This document shows positions 1 to 8,197 of a stretch of 64,000 bases of DNA, in pieces. The notes under the pieces were generated by a model. The model did no database searches. It worked only from the letters and a program-made list of their open reading frames with translations, and was not told the DNA's origin. The position numbers were made by a program, and so were the translations under genes. The DNA lies in assembly GCA_947629335.1 (NCBI GenBank), contig CANRDI010000009.1, positions 1 to 64,000 on the forward strand, in the 5' to 3' direction. Positions within the stretch are counted from its first letter, which is position 1; every line of letters begins with the position of its first letter. Origin of the DNA: an uncultured Clostridia bacterium. Lineage in GTDB: Bacteria > Bacillota > Clostridia > Oscillospirales > Ruminococcaceae.

Positions 1-50
1 AACCTAAACATTCAATTTAATCACCCCCTCAACCGCTTTGTAATGCGGTT

Positions 51-320
51 TTACATAGATATTTTCGGAGATATGCTCTCCGTTTCTGTCTGCTCGGAAA
101 TCTTGTAGAACGCGTCTACTTCGGGGCAAATTCCAAGACATCTGCCGTTGTCAAATTCGCAATGCACAGTACCTATGTCGTCAACTGCTATGACAGTTCC
201 TTTTGTTCCCGCAGGAATAGGGCGGGGATCATCTGCGTTCATTCGGTCAAGCTGAATGCGCGTTCCCGCAGGATAATTCTTCTTGTAAAATTCAATTCGT
301 CCTCTGTTCATTGTTTTCAT
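51..320 (-). CDS. DUF4314-like small protein
   Basis: An 89-residue soluble protein that resembles the DUF4314 family, whose function is not established. Visible family-like segments are YPAGTRI near residue 16, PAGTKGTV near residue 36 and DDIGTVHCEFDNG near residue 47, which read as short beta strands of a small barrel. There is no signal peptide or membrane segment. The ATG at 320 has GAGGTG seven bases upstream. It is the last of four co-oriented genes (2584 down to 51), 46 bp after its neighbour. Such genes are common in accessory parts of Clostridia conjugative elements, so a mobile-element role is inferred, not shown. Confidence 0.7.
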   Translation of the reverse strand: MKTMNRGRIEFYKKNYPAGTRIQLDRMNADDPRPIPAGTKGTVIAVDDIGTVHCEFDNGRCLGICPEVDAFYKISEQTETESISPKISM

Positions 321-366
321 GCTTTCTCACCTCTCGTTTTAAAATTTTATGTTAAGGCTTTCGCCG

Positions 367-747
367 TCACATTTTGAGTTCGTTGGACTGCCCAAACAAT
401 TCTTCGCGCAGATTTTCATACGCCTTGTCCATGTTTGCTGCGCCGCGAATATCATTTTCCGCAAACGCTGTTTCAAGTTCCTCGGCGGATATTCGCCACA
501 GACCATCAAGCTTTTGGCAAAGCGCATTCACCTCGGAAATCCTATCGCTTTCAAGAATTCTTTTGCAGACGATATCTGCAATCTTATCCGTATCATCGGT
601 AGGGTAGAAATCGAGGTATATCTTTTCGGAACAGCACATCGGAATATCTTCGTTTATCCCGATGCTGCCCAAGTGGTCGAACAACTCGTCCGCAGGCATA
701 TCGAATTTTACGGAATTTTTCCCGTTCATAATAAAAAATCTTATCAT
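367..747 (-). CDS. small ICE-type protein with ArdA-like N-terminus
   Basis: A 126-residue protein of unknown function. I place the start at ATG 747 because GGGAGG lies just upstream; an in-frame start at 762 would fall before that site. The first ~40 residues (KFDMPADELFDHLGSIGIN) resemble the same region of the large ArdA-like protein at 1142-2584 (FPCSETELSDKLGELGMN), suggesting a shared N-terminal beta-type fold. The rest is acidic and helical. It ends 46 bp before the DUF4314 gene and starts 1 bp after the stop of the preceding gene, so the four genes look like one transcription unit. An anti-restriction or regulatory role on a mobile element is only inferred. Confidence 0.6.
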   Translation of the reverse strand: MIRFFIMNGKNSVKFDMPADELFDHLGSIGINEDIPMCCSEKIYLDFYPTDDTDKIADIVCKRILESDRISEVNALCQKLDGLWRISAEELETAFAENDIRGAANMDKAYENLREELFGQSNELKM

Positions 748-748
748 A

Positions 749-1129
749 TTAAACCCTCCCATTCAGTACACCAACGCCGTTCCTTGACAGCATAATTCCC
801 GAAAAAATTGTAAGCGTTGTAGTATCGTCAATCAATGTCCAATCGCACAACTCGCTGAGCGCAACATCCGAATCACCACTGTAAACGGTTTTTGCCGCTT
901 TGTACAAAGTGTAACCGTCTGTGGAGATACCGTTTAATTTGATTGCACCGAAGTTCACCGAATATCTCACGATCGCGCTTTTAGAACGCTCCCATAAGAG
1001 CCTGTCCGCGGACAAAAGAAAAACCGCGGCAATAAACTTGCTGCGGCTGCTGTAATAATTTGAATTTTTCGGAGAGAAGAACTCCGTAAAATTTTTTCTG
1101 TGCAAAGAATTTTTAAATCTTATTTTCAT
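749..1129 (-). CDS. hypothetical protein of mobile-element type
   Basis: A 126-residue protein I do not recognise with certainty. The first ~30 residues are basic and polar; the middle (FIAAVFLLSADRLLWERSK) and the segment NGISTDGYTLYKAAKTVYSG recall small proteins seen next to ardA-type genes in Clostridia integrative elements, but this is from memory and not checked. There is no membrane segment or signal peptide. The start ATG at 1129 is preceded by GAGGTG. It lies 12 bp after the ArdA-like gene and 1 bp before the next gene, so translation is probably coupled. Confidence 0.55.
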   Translation of the reverse strand: MKIRFKNSLHRKNFTEFFSPKNSNYYSSRSKFIAAVFLLSADRLLWERSKSAIVRYSVNFGAIKLNGISTDGYTLYKAAKTVYSGDSDVALSELCDWTLIDDTTTLTIFSGIMLSRNGVGVLNGRV

Positions 1130-1141
1130 AATTCACCTCAT

Positions 1142-2584
1142 TTACATCGACATTTCGGGGGAGCAGCTTTGCTGTTTCGGAATGTTTTCCGATATTTTTT
1201 CGTTCAGCTTAGTGAGAAATTCACAATCTTCAAACCGAAGACCGCTGTTGTGCTTTGCGGTGAAACTCACGCAATTTCTGATCTGTTCAAGTTCTTCTAT
1301 GCTGAACAACTTATCCTCGTTTATAAGTCCCGAACGAATTGAAAAGTTTTCCTTTGCGCTGCTGTAATCACCGAAATAATTGCCGCTGTAAACGCTCTTT
1401 CCGTCCGAGGAGCGAAACCAAGTGACGAATTCAAAGCCGTACTCCTCATTATATTTTGCCGCCAAAACCGCATCTCCGAATTCCGCAAGACATCGGTATT
1501 TTTCGGACGATCCGTCAGCCGTCAGCGGCGCGGCTTTTTCGTAAGCGGTGCAGTAATCGAGAACCTCACGGAAAATCCGATAAAGCGCGTGAAACTTATC
1601 CTTACCGCTTTGTGAAAAAGCTCCCTCGCTATACAAAACATCATTATCCCGAATTTTAATAACGTCGCCGTCCGAAATTACGGAAAATTCTCCGTTTTCA
1701 AACGAGAAATTGTACCCGTCCTCGTTCAGCCTCCGCGCGATCTCCTGTTTAATAATGCCGGCGGGCTGCTCCTGTTTTAAGCGGATAACTTCTGCTTTCA
1801 GCAGACGGTTCAATTCAAACAAGTCCTTTTTTTCAGCCTCGGAAATCTTCGCCGACCACTCATCAGGGTTTGTTTCAACCGAAATTTCGCAGTCCGAAAT
1901 TCTGTCCGCACCGAGCCTGTAAAGCGCCTTTTTTATCGCAATATCCTCACACGGCAATTCCGCAAGTTCTGTTAAATCGCCGTAACTTATCTCGGCTGTA
2001 ACAATAGCGTTTGGATTGCAATAATATGGCGGAAACGTCCTGCCGTTAAACACTTCCTCAAACGAAATTTCCTCGTTCACAAAAAGCAAACCGTAATCTG
2101 TCGATATGCCTTTTTCTGAATCCAACAGTTTCTGTCCCTCGGCTCTTAGCCATTCTTTGTTTTCAAGTTCCGAAGTCGGGATTGCCATTCTGACATTCAG
2201 CATATGGATTAGTCCGACGTGTTCAAGATCGTCTGTTTCCTCGATAAGCGTATACCTCGGAAGATTGAACGTGAGATTGATAATGCTTTTCATATCCCAT
2301 TCTTTGCCGAGTTCATCACACGACAGCACAGCGAGGAACTTATTTAGTTCACGTTTGTCCATTCCGTCCATATGCCTGCCGAGGTAGTTCAGCGCGTCAA
2401 GGCTAATCTCGCTGTCAACAAGCATTGACAACTCCGCAGGTTCGATTTCAAGCACCGTCGCCACAGGCGTGAGGTGTTCCTTATTCATACCGAGTTCGCC
2501 GAGTTTGTCGGAAAGTTCCGTTTCCGAACAGGGAAAACATATTTCCGTACTGAACGAACTGTTCCCAATTGTAGTTTTAATCAT
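1142..2584 (-). CDS. large ArdA-like antirestriction-type protein
   Basis: A 480-residue acidic, cytoplasmic protein. Its N-terminus (MIKTTIGNSSFSTEI, then FPCSETELSDKLGELGMN) resembles proteins labelled ArdA antirestriction in Firmicute conjugative elements. ArdA proper is a DNA mimic of about 165-170 residues that blocks type I restriction enzymes, so this protein is far longer and probably has extra domains of unknown role; the C-terminal ~170 residues (from about residue 310) look like a separate domain. I chose ATG 2584 because GGAGGAATTACA precedes it; the open frame continues to 2674 without a better site. It leads a four-gene minus-strand unit and has a hairpin terminator and a 14-bp palindrome in its leader, so transcription may be attenuated. 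The high net negative charge fits DNA mimicry but does not prove it. Confidence 0.55.
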   Translation of the reverse strand: MIKTTIGNSSFSTEICFPCSETELSDKLGELGMNKEHLTPVATVLEIEPAELSMLVDSEISLDALNYLGRHMDGMDKRELNKFLAVLSCDELGKEWDMKSIINLTFNLPRYTLIEETDDLEHVGLIHMLNVRMAIPTSELENKEWLRAEGQKLLDSEKGISTDYGLLFVNEEISFEEVFNGRTFPPYYCNPNAIVTAEISYGDLTELAELPCEDIAIKKALYRLGADRISDCEISVETNPDEWSAKISEAEKKDLFELNRLLKAEVIRLKQEQPAGIIKQEIARRLNEDGYNFSFENGEFSVISDGDVIKIRDNDVLYSEGAFSQSGKDKFHALYRIFREVLDYCTAYEKAAPLTADGSSEKYRCLAEFGDAVLAAKYNEEYGFEFVTWFRSSDGKSVYSGNYFGDYSSAKENFSIRSGLINEDKLFSIEELEQIRNCVSFTAKHNSGLRFEDCEFLTKLNEKISENIPKQQSCSPEMSM

Positions 2585-2608
2585 TGTAATTCCTCCAAAA
2601 TTATATTT

Positions 2609-2622
2609 ACTCCGCGCGGAGT
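2609..2622. promoter_or_regulatory. 14-bp perfect palindrome in ardA-like leader
   Basis: ACTCCGCGCGGAGT reads identically on both strands and lies 25 bp upstream of the ArdA-like start, between the leader hairpin and the ribosome binding site. It could be an operator for a dimeric repressor or simply fold as a short RNA stem. No regulator gene for it is visible in the window. Confidence 0.4.
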
Positions 2623-2637
2623 TTATTGCCATTTTCT

Positions 2638-2702
2638 CTGAAAACAAAAAAAGAGCCTGCAAATTGCCTCTCACTTAATGCGAAAAGCAATTTACAGGCT
2701 CT
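2638..2702 (-). terminator. intrinsic terminator or attenuator upstream of the ArdA-like gene
   Basis: On the minus strand an approximately 17-bp stem with one mismatch (arms 2651-2667 and 2687-2703, AAGAGCCTGT paired with GCAGGCTCTT) runs into TTTTTTTGTTTT. It lies about 60 nt before the ArdA-like start codon, in its leader and not after a gene, so it could act as an attenuator for the element's genes or as insulation from transcripts coming from the tRNA side. Confidence 0.6.
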
Positions 2703-2716
2703 TATTTAATATGTGT

Positions 2717-3030
2717 AATCTGCACAATTTCCACAGCAAAAATTTTGTTGCCAAAGGGTTCAAATCCCGTTAAAATCTTTTTTGTAAAGGTTTTGATTTT
2801 TTCATCATTGTCGAATATGCAAAAATTCAATCATAAAAATTTTATTGTTAAAAAGGTTCAAGTCATCTAAAAATCTTTTTTGTAAGTTTCGGAAAACAAA
2901 AAATGCCTGTGAGTAACTTCTCGACTTGGAGAAGTCGCTCACAGGCACTTTGTGTACATTGTACAAAATTCTATCGAAAAATTTTGTGGGATAGGGGTTC
3001 AAGTCCACTTTTCACCCGAAAATATCTGTG
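2717..3030. repeat. three imperfect T-arm-like repeats beside tRNA-Ala
   Basis: Three copies about 65 bp long lie at roughly 2723-2787, 2813-2886 and 2955-3030 on the plus strand. Each has an AT-rich part containing AAAAATTTT, followed by a motif like a tRNA T-arm: GGGTTCAAATCCC, AGGTTCAAGTC and GGGGTTCAAGTCC. The first two also share TAAAATCTTTTTTGTAA (second copy TAAAAATCTTTTTTGTAA). They sit between the ArdA-like gene and the 3' end of tRNA-Ala, where attachment-site remnants of successive insertions would be expected. No recombinase is visible in the window, so the att interpretation is inference. Confidence 0.45.
2893..2948 (-). terminator. long hairpin with U-tract on the minus strand
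   Basis: An outer stem GCCTGTGAG/CTCACAGGC encloses a second stem ACTTCTC/GAGAAGT, and on the minus strand it is followed by ATTTTTTGTTTTCC. The layout matches the hairpin at 2638-2702, so hairpin and T-arm-like motif appear to repeat together as a module. It would stop minus-strand transcripts arriving from the tRNA. Confidence 0.6.
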
Positions 3031-3050
3031 GATCGCGAATCCTGTTTTTC

Positions 3051-3115
3051 GCAAGATATTATGCCCGCAAATGGCTTTGTACAGCCTTTTGTGGGCATAA
3101 TATCTTTTTTGTCAA
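3051..3115 (+). terminator. hairpin terminator facing the tRNA gene
   Basis: A 19-bp stem with one mismatch (arms beginning AAGATATTATGCCCGC and ending GGGCATAATATCTT) with an inner GGCT/AGCC stem, followed on the plus strand by CTTTTTTG. It lies 8 bp beyond the encoded CCA end of tRNA-Ala and would block plus-strand transcription leaving the element side. Confidence 0.6.
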
Positions 3116-3122
3116 CGTTTTT

Positions 3123-3198
3123 TGGTGGAGATAAGGGGATTCGAACCCCTGACCTCTTACATGCGAAGCAAGCGCTCTCCCAACTGAGCTATACCCCC
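3123..3198 (-). tRNA. tRNA-Ala (anticodon CGC)
   Basis: A complete cloverleaf can be drawn on the minus strand: acceptor stem GGGGGTA/TATCTCC with G-T wobbles, D-arm GCTC..GAGC, anticodon stem CTTGC/GTAAG with loop TTCGCAT giving anticodon CGC, T-arm AGGGG-TTCGAAT-CCCCT, discriminator A at 3126 and an encoded CCA at 3125-3123. It would decode GCG alanine codons. A consensus promoter lies at 3283-3311. Its 3' end faces the presumed mobile element (1-3122), the usual arrangement when an integrase uses a tRNA 3' end as target. Confidence 0.96.
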
Positions 3199-3282
3199 AT
3201 TTAAGGTTGACAGAATACGGAAAAGTATTTCTGCGGCAGACAAATTCTGCGCTTCAATACTGTCCGCTTGTGCAACAATAGA

Positions 3283-3311
3283 ATTATAACACATCGGCGG
3301 AAATTTGTCAA
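3283..3311 (-). promoter_or_regulatory. sigma-A promoter of tRNA-Ala
   Basis: Reading the minus strand, TTGACA (3311-3306), a 17-bp spacer and TATAAT (3288-3283) form a perfect vegetative promoter about 85 bp upstream of the mature tRNA 5' end. Transcription should start near 3276 and the leader would be removed by RNase P. Confidence 0.85.
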
Positions 3312-3440
3312 GGGCTTTATAAAAAATTTATTTTCTCTTTTTATGTTGTTAATGCTGTTAAATTATGACGAAACCGCTGTGAAAATCGTATGTTATGATG
3401 TAAATACTTAAAGCGGTTTGAACAGCTGAACAAAAACTCC

Positions 3441-3481
3441 GCCGCACGCTGTTTTGGGAAAACGGCGTGCGGCTGTTTTTT
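3441..3481. terminator. bidirectional terminator after dnaE
   Basis: A strong stem GCCGCACGC/GCGTGCGGC extended by GTTTT/AAAAC around a GGG loop. The plus strand continues with TGTTTTTT and the minus strand with GGAGTTTTTG. It lies 138 bp after the dnaE stop on the minus strand and separates dnaE from the tRNA promoter. The remaining gene-free bases 3199-3618 show nothing else I can support. Confidence 0.8.
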
Positions 3482-3618
3482 AGGAGCGAATAAAATCAGT
3501 TTGTTGTAAGACTGCTGATAAACAGATATAAAAGTGCCCTTTTAATTCAATAGACGCCTGCGGCTTTAACTGCGCATTATTTACATTGCCGACAGAGTTT
3601 TCCGAATTATGAGGAATT

Positions 3619-6600
3619 TTACTTCACCGCAACATTCCGCTCTCCGAGAATATCATACAGCTTTTTTAATAATTCGGGGCATATTCTCACTCCGCGAAGC
3701 CCGTTTATTCGTCTGACCTCTCGTTTGTCACGAAAACAAACTCTCACCGCGTTTACTCCGCAAAATTCAAAAAGAAGCTCGGTCACGCGGGAGATCCGAA
3801 AATCAAGTTCGCTCTCAAAATTTACAAAGAGAGTTTTCGGCTGTGCAGCGGGGAGTGTTTCAGCGCGCTTTATGCTGTTTATGACAAAGCTCGTTTTACG
3901 TTCTTTTTTGTCTGTTTTTCCGCTGAGATAATAAACTTTTCCCGGCATAAGCCTTTCGGACTTTGAAAAAACATTCGGAAAAACTACGGCTGAAACTGTT
4001 CCGCTTTCGTCCTCAAGTTCCGCAAAAGCCATTTCTCCGCTTTTTGCAAAATGAGTACGTTCATTCAGCACCAGCGCCATTATCGAAACCGACGCATTAT
4101 CTTCTTTTTTCAAAACGTCAGCGATAAACATACAGTTTTCCGCTCTCGGAATAAAAACAGACGCGGGGTGTCCGGAAATATAAAAGCCGATATATTCAAG
4201 CTCAAAACTTAACAGCTTTGTTTTTGGAAATTCTTCCGACTTCGGAAAAACATAGCCCTCTTTGCTTTCTTCATCTGCCAGCAGGTCGAGCTGTCCGCTT
4301 TCTTTTCGGAAATTTTCCCTCAAAACACAGTCCATAAGTCCGTCTAATCCCAAAAGCAAAGCTGCGCGGGTAACGCCCATACTGTCGAGCGCACCGCATT
4401 TTATAAGCGCTTCTGTATAACGGCGGTTGTTTCCAAAGGGAACCGTCCTCAGCGCAAAATCTTCGGGCGAGGTAAATAAGCCGTTTTTACTGCGTTCTTC
4501 CGTGATCTCTTCGGCAAAACTCCTGCCTATGCTTTTAACCGCCGAAAGTCCGAACCGAACAGCATTTCCCTCGACAGTAAAATCCGCATAGCTTTTGTTT
4601 ACATCGGGCAAAAGAAGTTCAACTCCGCTCGACATTATATCAGAAGCATATTCGGCGAGCTTTGCGGTATAGTCCTCGACGCTTGAACAGAGAGCGCTCA
4701 TATATTCCTTATAATAATGACAGCGCAGATACGCCGTCTGATACGCCACCGTGGCATATGCCGCCGCATGAGATTTATTAAAAGCATAGCTCGAAAACTT
4801 TGCCATTTCGTCAAATATTTCATTTGCGGTATTTTCGGGAACTCCGTTTTTTACCGCTCCGCAGTTTGTTTCCGTTCCGTAGATAAATGCGTCGTGTTCT
4901 TTTTCAATTACGCCGTGTTTTTTCTTAGACATTGCGCGTCTTACAAGGTCGGCTCTTCCGTAAGAATACCCGCCTATCTCCCGGCATATCTGCATTACCT
5001 GTTCTTGATAAACTATACAGCCGTATGTTACGGAAAGAATATTTTTTAAAAGCGGATGTTTATACTTTATTTCGTCGGGTCTTTTGTGGCGGTTTTCAAT
5101 ATACGCGGGTATAGAGTCCATAGGTCCGGGGCGGTAAAGCGCTATCGCCGCGGTAAGATCTTCTATAGACTGCGGCTTCAGGCGGGCAATTACCGACGAC
5201 ATCCCGCCGCTTTCAAGCTGGAACACACCCATTGTTTTTCCCTGTCCGAGCATTTTATATGTCTGCTCGTCATTTTCGTTTATCTTTTTTATATCGAAAT
5301 CGGGTTCTTTTTCCTTTATCTTCATACAAGCCTTGTGGATAACCGTCAGGTTGCGAAGTCCCAAAAAGTCCATTTTCAATAGACCGAGCCGTTCGAGCGC
5401 AGTCATCGTAAACTGCGTTTTTGCGCCGTCTGCGTTTACTTCAACAGGCGCATATTTAACAACAGGCTCGCGCGTTATGACAACTCCCGCCGCATGGACG
5501 GTAGTATGCCGAGGAAATCCCTCAATAAGCATAGCCGCGTCGATAAGCTCTTTTATGTCGGGGTCGGAATTATAGAGCGTTTTTAATTCGCCGTTTTTTA
5601 TTTCCTCGGAAAGTTTCGGCTCTATGCTGAACGGAACAGCTTTCGCGGCAAGATCTGTTTTCCGCTGTGCAGTTCCAAGGGCGCGTCCTGCGTCGCGTAT
5701 AGCGGCTTTTGCCTTTAAGGTATCAAACGCGGCTATTTGTGCGACATGATCCTCGCCATATCGTTTTCGTACATATTCTATGACCTCGCCGCGCCGCTCG
5801 TTGCAGAAGTCGATATCGAAATCGGGCATTGAAACGCGTTCGGGATTTAAAAATCTCTCGAACAGAAGATTGTATCTCAGCGGGTCAATCTCGGTTATTC
5901 CCATACAGTATGCACAAAGCGAACCAGCACCGCTGCCTCTGCCCGGACCTACGGGTATATCGTTGGTCTTGGCGTAGCGCACGAAATCCCACACAATAAG
6001 AAAATAGTCAACAAATCCCATTTTTTCAATGACCGAAAGCTCGTATTCGAGGCGGCTCTTTATCTCGTCCGTCACTTTGCCATAGCGCTTTTGAGCGCCG
6101 TTTGCGCAGAGCTTGCGGAAATACGCGGCGTTGTCCGAAACGCCCTCTTTTTTGAAAAGCGGGAGCTTTGTTATTCCGAATTGAAACTTGAAATCGCATT
6201 GCTCTGCGATTTTTTCGGGCATTGAAAGTTCTTCTTCCGTGAAAAACCTTGCCATTTCTTCTTTGGTTTTCAGATAATACTCGTCGTTTAAAAGTCCGCC
6301 GCTTGTCTTTTCGGAAAGTCTGCGGTTTTCTTTTATGCATTCAAGGAGCTTCTGAGCCTTGCTTTGCGACTTTTCGGTATAGTGGACATTGTTGGTGGGG
6401 CAGGACTTTATTCCCGTTTTTTCGGACAGCAGGCGCAGTTCTTTGCATATATGCGCTTCTTCAACGGTGTTGTGATTGTTGAGTTCTAAATAGAAGTCAT
6501 CTCCGAATACCGACTGATACCATTTTGCACACTTTTCAGCCTCGGCAGTTCTTCCCTCTTGAATTAAACGGGAAATTTCTCCGCTAATGCCTCCCGAAAG

Positions 6601-6987
6601 TGCAATAAGTCCCTCGGAATATTTTTCGATACAGTCTTTATCCGTCACAAACTCTCCTAAATTTTCAACTTGAAGTGAAATAATACGGCAGAGGTTTTTG
6701 TAGCCTGTTTCGTTTTTGCACAAAAGCGTAAGTCTGTAGGGCTTAACCGAGGCTTTCATATAGCGGTTGTTTTCGCTTACTCTCACCTCACAGCCGATTA
6801 TCGCCTTTATGCCGAGTTCTTCGCATATGTCAAAAAAGTCGATCGCGCCGTAAAGTGCGCCTGTGTCGGTTATCGCAAGCGCGGACATATCGAGCGCCTT
6901 TGCTTTTTCGCACAGCTCTCTAAGCCTGCAAGCTCCTTCAAGCAGGCTGTAGCCCGTATGAACATTTAAGTGTATAAATCCTGACAC
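3619..6987 (-). CDS. dnaE: DNA polymerase III subunit alpha (DnaE type)
   Basis: A replicative-type C-family DNA polymerase of 1122 residues, normal for DnaE. Order of domains: N-terminal PHP domain (IHLNVHTGYSLLEGA near residue 5), polymerase palm with the two catalytic aspartates in MPDFDIDFC near residue 390, fingers and tandem HhH region, and a C-terminal OB-fold near residues 950-1050. The first PHP histidine pair reads HLN rather than the HLH seen in many bacterial copies, so metal binding there may be weakened. The GTG at 6987 fits AGAGGTGAG spacing best; a GTG at 6996 lies inside that site. In many Firmicutes PolC is the main replicase and DnaE extends primers; PolC is not in this window. 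The downstream terminator is at 3441-3481. Confidence 0.95.
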   Translation of the reverse strand: MSGFIHLNVHTGYSLLEGACRLRELCEKAKALDMSALAITDTGALYGAIDFFDICEELGIKAIIGCEVRVSENNRYMKASVKPYRLTLLCKNETGYKNLCRIISLQVENLGEFVTDKDCIEKYSEGLIALSGGISGEISRLIQEGRTAEAEKCAKWYQSVFGDDFYLELNNHNTVEEAHICKELRLLSEKTGIKSCPTNNVHYTEKSQSKAQKLLECIKENRRLSEKTSGGLLNDEYYLKTKEEMARFFTEEELSMPEKIAEQCDFKFQFGITKLPLFKKEGVSDNAAYFRKLCANGAQKRYGKVTDEIKSRLEYELSVIEKMGFVDYFLIVWDFVRYAKTNDIPVGPGRGSGAGSLCAYCMGITEIDPLRYNLLFERFLNPERVSMPDFDIDFCNERRGEVIEYVRKRYGEDHVAQIAAFDTLKAKAAIRDAGRALGTAQRKTDLAAKAVPFSIEPKLSEEIKNGELKTLYNSDPDIKELIDAAMLIEGFPRHTTVHAAGVVITREPVVKYAPVEVNADGAKTQFTMTALERLGLLKMDFLGLRNLTVIHKACMKIKEKEPDFDIKKINENDEQTYKMLGQGKTMGVFQLESGGMSSVIARLKPQSIEDLTAAIALYRPGPMDSIPAYIENRHKRPDEIKYKHPLLKNILSVTYGCIVYQEQVMQICREIGGYSYGRADLVRRAMSKKKHGVIEKEHDAFIYGTETNCGAVKNGVPENTANEIFDEMAKFSSYAFNKSHAAAYATVAYQTAYLRCHYYKEYMSALCSSVEDYTAKLAEYASDIMSSGVELLLPDVNKSYADFTVEGNAVRFGLSAVKSIGRSFAEEITEERSKNGLFTSPEDFALRTVPFGNNRRYTEALIKCGALDSMGVTRAALLLGLDGLMDCVLRENFRKESGQLDLLADEESKEGYVFPKSEEFPKTKLLSFELEYIGFYISGHPASVFIPRAENCMFIADVLKKEDNASVSIMALVLNERTHFAKSGEMAFAELEDESGTVSAVVFPNVFSKSERLMPGKVYYLSGKTDKKERKTSFVINSIKRAETLPAAQPKTLFVNFESELDFRISRVTELLFEFCGVNAVRVCFRDKREVRRINGLRGVRICPELLKKLYDILGERNVAVK

Positions 6988-7021
6988 AAAACTCACCTCT
7001 TTTTACGGACGGGGATTTTGA

Positions 7022-7052
7022 TATATTAACTGCACGATAAACGGGATTTTGC
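7022..7052 (-). repeat. cassette-like spacer repeat, copy 3 (partial)
   Basis: Immediately after the stop of the gene at 7053-7397 the minus strand reads GCAAAATCCCGTTTATCGTG and then CAGTTAATATA. This matches the first half of the spacers at 7427-7487 and 8198-8255. The second half of the unit is missing here, before dnaE. Confidence 0.6.
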
Positions 7053-7397
7053 CTATCCTTTTTTCTTGACAAGAACAGCAGCTATAGCCGCAGCCGAATA
7101 ACCAAGGAACAAATAGATGCCTGCATATAACAGAAATGCCCACTCTCCCATGTCAAAGAAAACCCACGCTCCAACCAGGAACAGGGCAGATAAGAGCAAG
7201 GGCTGGAACCAAGTCGCCTTTAACTTCCTGCCCGCGAACAAGCCTACGCATATTGCCGCCATAGGGTTTACGGCAAAGAACAGAAGAAAACAAATCACCA
7301 TACCGCTGTCTCCTTTCGCAAAAGTGACAGCGCACCAAGGCAGTAGCAGCATAATCATTGCAGAACATAACGTGCATATACCGTTCTTTTTCAACAT
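7053..7397 (-). CDS. small four-helix membrane protein, unknown
   Basis: A 114-residue hydrophobic protein I do not recognise. Four probable membrane segments lie at about residues 8-27, 32-54, 62-80 and 86-107, with short basic linkers (GRKLKATW near 56-63) and a basic C-terminus KKKG. There is no catalytic motif. ATG 7397 is preceded by GAGGGAATATT. It is bracketed by two copies of the same spacer repeat (7427-7487 before it, 7022-7052 after it), an arrangement shared with the two unrelated genes upstream. Confidence 0.65.
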   Translation of the reverse strand: MLKKNGICTLCSAMIMLLLPWCAVTFAKGDSGMVICFLLFFAVNPMAAICVGLFAGRKLKATWFQPLLLSALFLVGAWVFFDMGEWAFLLYAGIYLFLGYSAAAIAAVLVKKKG

Positions 7398-7426
7398 AAT
7401 ATTCCCTCTCTACAAATTCCGATTTA

Positions 7427-7487
7427 CCGCGCGCCGACAGCAGTTAAGGCGCACGGTAATTAACTGCCCGATAAACGGGAATTTTAC
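7427..7487 (-). repeat. cassette-like spacer repeat, copy 2
   Basis: On the minus strand this follows the methyltransferase stop and contains AAATTCCCGTTTATCGGG, then an inverted pair GCAGTTAA/TTAACTGC, then TGTCGGCGCGCGG. The same order of elements occurs in copy 1 after a non-homologous gene. The stem could fold as RNA or single-stranded DNA. Confidence 0.65.
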
Positions 7488-7489
7488 AA

Positions 7490-8167
7490 TTATTTTCTGA
7501 TAATCAGAAGTTTATTTTCTCCCTTTTGAAATTCGTAATTCGTTTTCACGATTTCAACTTTGCAGTCTTTTTTGAAATAGTCTATTACATTTTCGGCTAA
7601 AACCGTCTTATCAGCGTCTAAGTTTACAATCGGAAAAATTCTGATCTCTTTGCATACACGGAGCATTTCGGTCATTGATGCAATATGGAAATCGTATCCT
7701 AAAGACGTATACATCAGTAGAAAGTGAGAACTTAGTCCTATGTCAAAATAATTATCCTCATAAACTAACCTGTTCGGCAGTTCGTGAAATATATAACGTC
7801 CTTCCGCCTTTCCTTTTTCATAATCAGACAAAAATTTTCTCATAGCGGACATACGGGTAAATTCAAGCTCATCTAAATTCTTGATATTCTTCCACACATA
7901 GTTATCCATATTCTCGCTCATTTGCTGCATAACGATAACTCTGACTTCTTCAATTCGTTTTTCTATATCTGATTTGGAAAACTGATAAATAGGGTCAAAT
8001 GAAATTACACTGCCGCCTTTCTCTGTCATCTCGCAGTTAAAACACGCAGGACCGTCGCCGAAACCCGCTATTTTCCCTGACAGGTCGCTTTCATTCAACC
8101 GAAACATCAGTTTATACTCTTCCATATTTCTGCCCCAAGGCACGACGCTGTTCAGTTTAAATGCCAC
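7490..8167 (-). CDS. SAM-dependent methyltransferase-like protein
   Basis: A 225-residue cytoplasmic protein resembling small class I SAM-dependent methyltransferases, annotated from overall pattern with moderate certainty. GKIAGFGDGPACFNCEM near residues 31-47 fits the glycine-rich motif I (aspartate-glycine loop), followed by ISFDPIYQFS near residues 54-63, which fits the acidic end of strand 2. FDIGLSSHFLLMYTSLGYDF near residues 140-160 fits the strand 4 region. The substrate is unknown. The start is GTG 8167 with GGAGGGC upstream; there is no ATG in a suitable place. It stands between two spacer repeats (8198-8255 and 7427-7487). Confidence 0.7.
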   Translation of the reverse strand: MAFKLNSVVPWGRNMEEYKLMFRLNESDLSGKIAGFGDGPACFNCEMTEKGGSVISFDPIYQFSKSDIEKRIEEVRVIVMQQMSENMDNYVWKNIKNLDELEFTRMSAMRKFLSDYEKGKAEGRYIFHELPNRLVYEDNYFDIGLSSHFLLMYTSLGYDFHIASMTEMLRVCKEIRIFPIVNLDADKTVLAENVIDYFKKDCKVEIVKTNYEFQKGENKLLIIRK

Positions 8168-8197
8168 TTAATTGCCCTCCTCAAACGTAGAGATTTT

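Noticed and set aside
1..50. AACCGC/GCGGTT stem as a terminator of the first gene
   Set aside because: Only six pairs and no U-tract in the direction of transcription.
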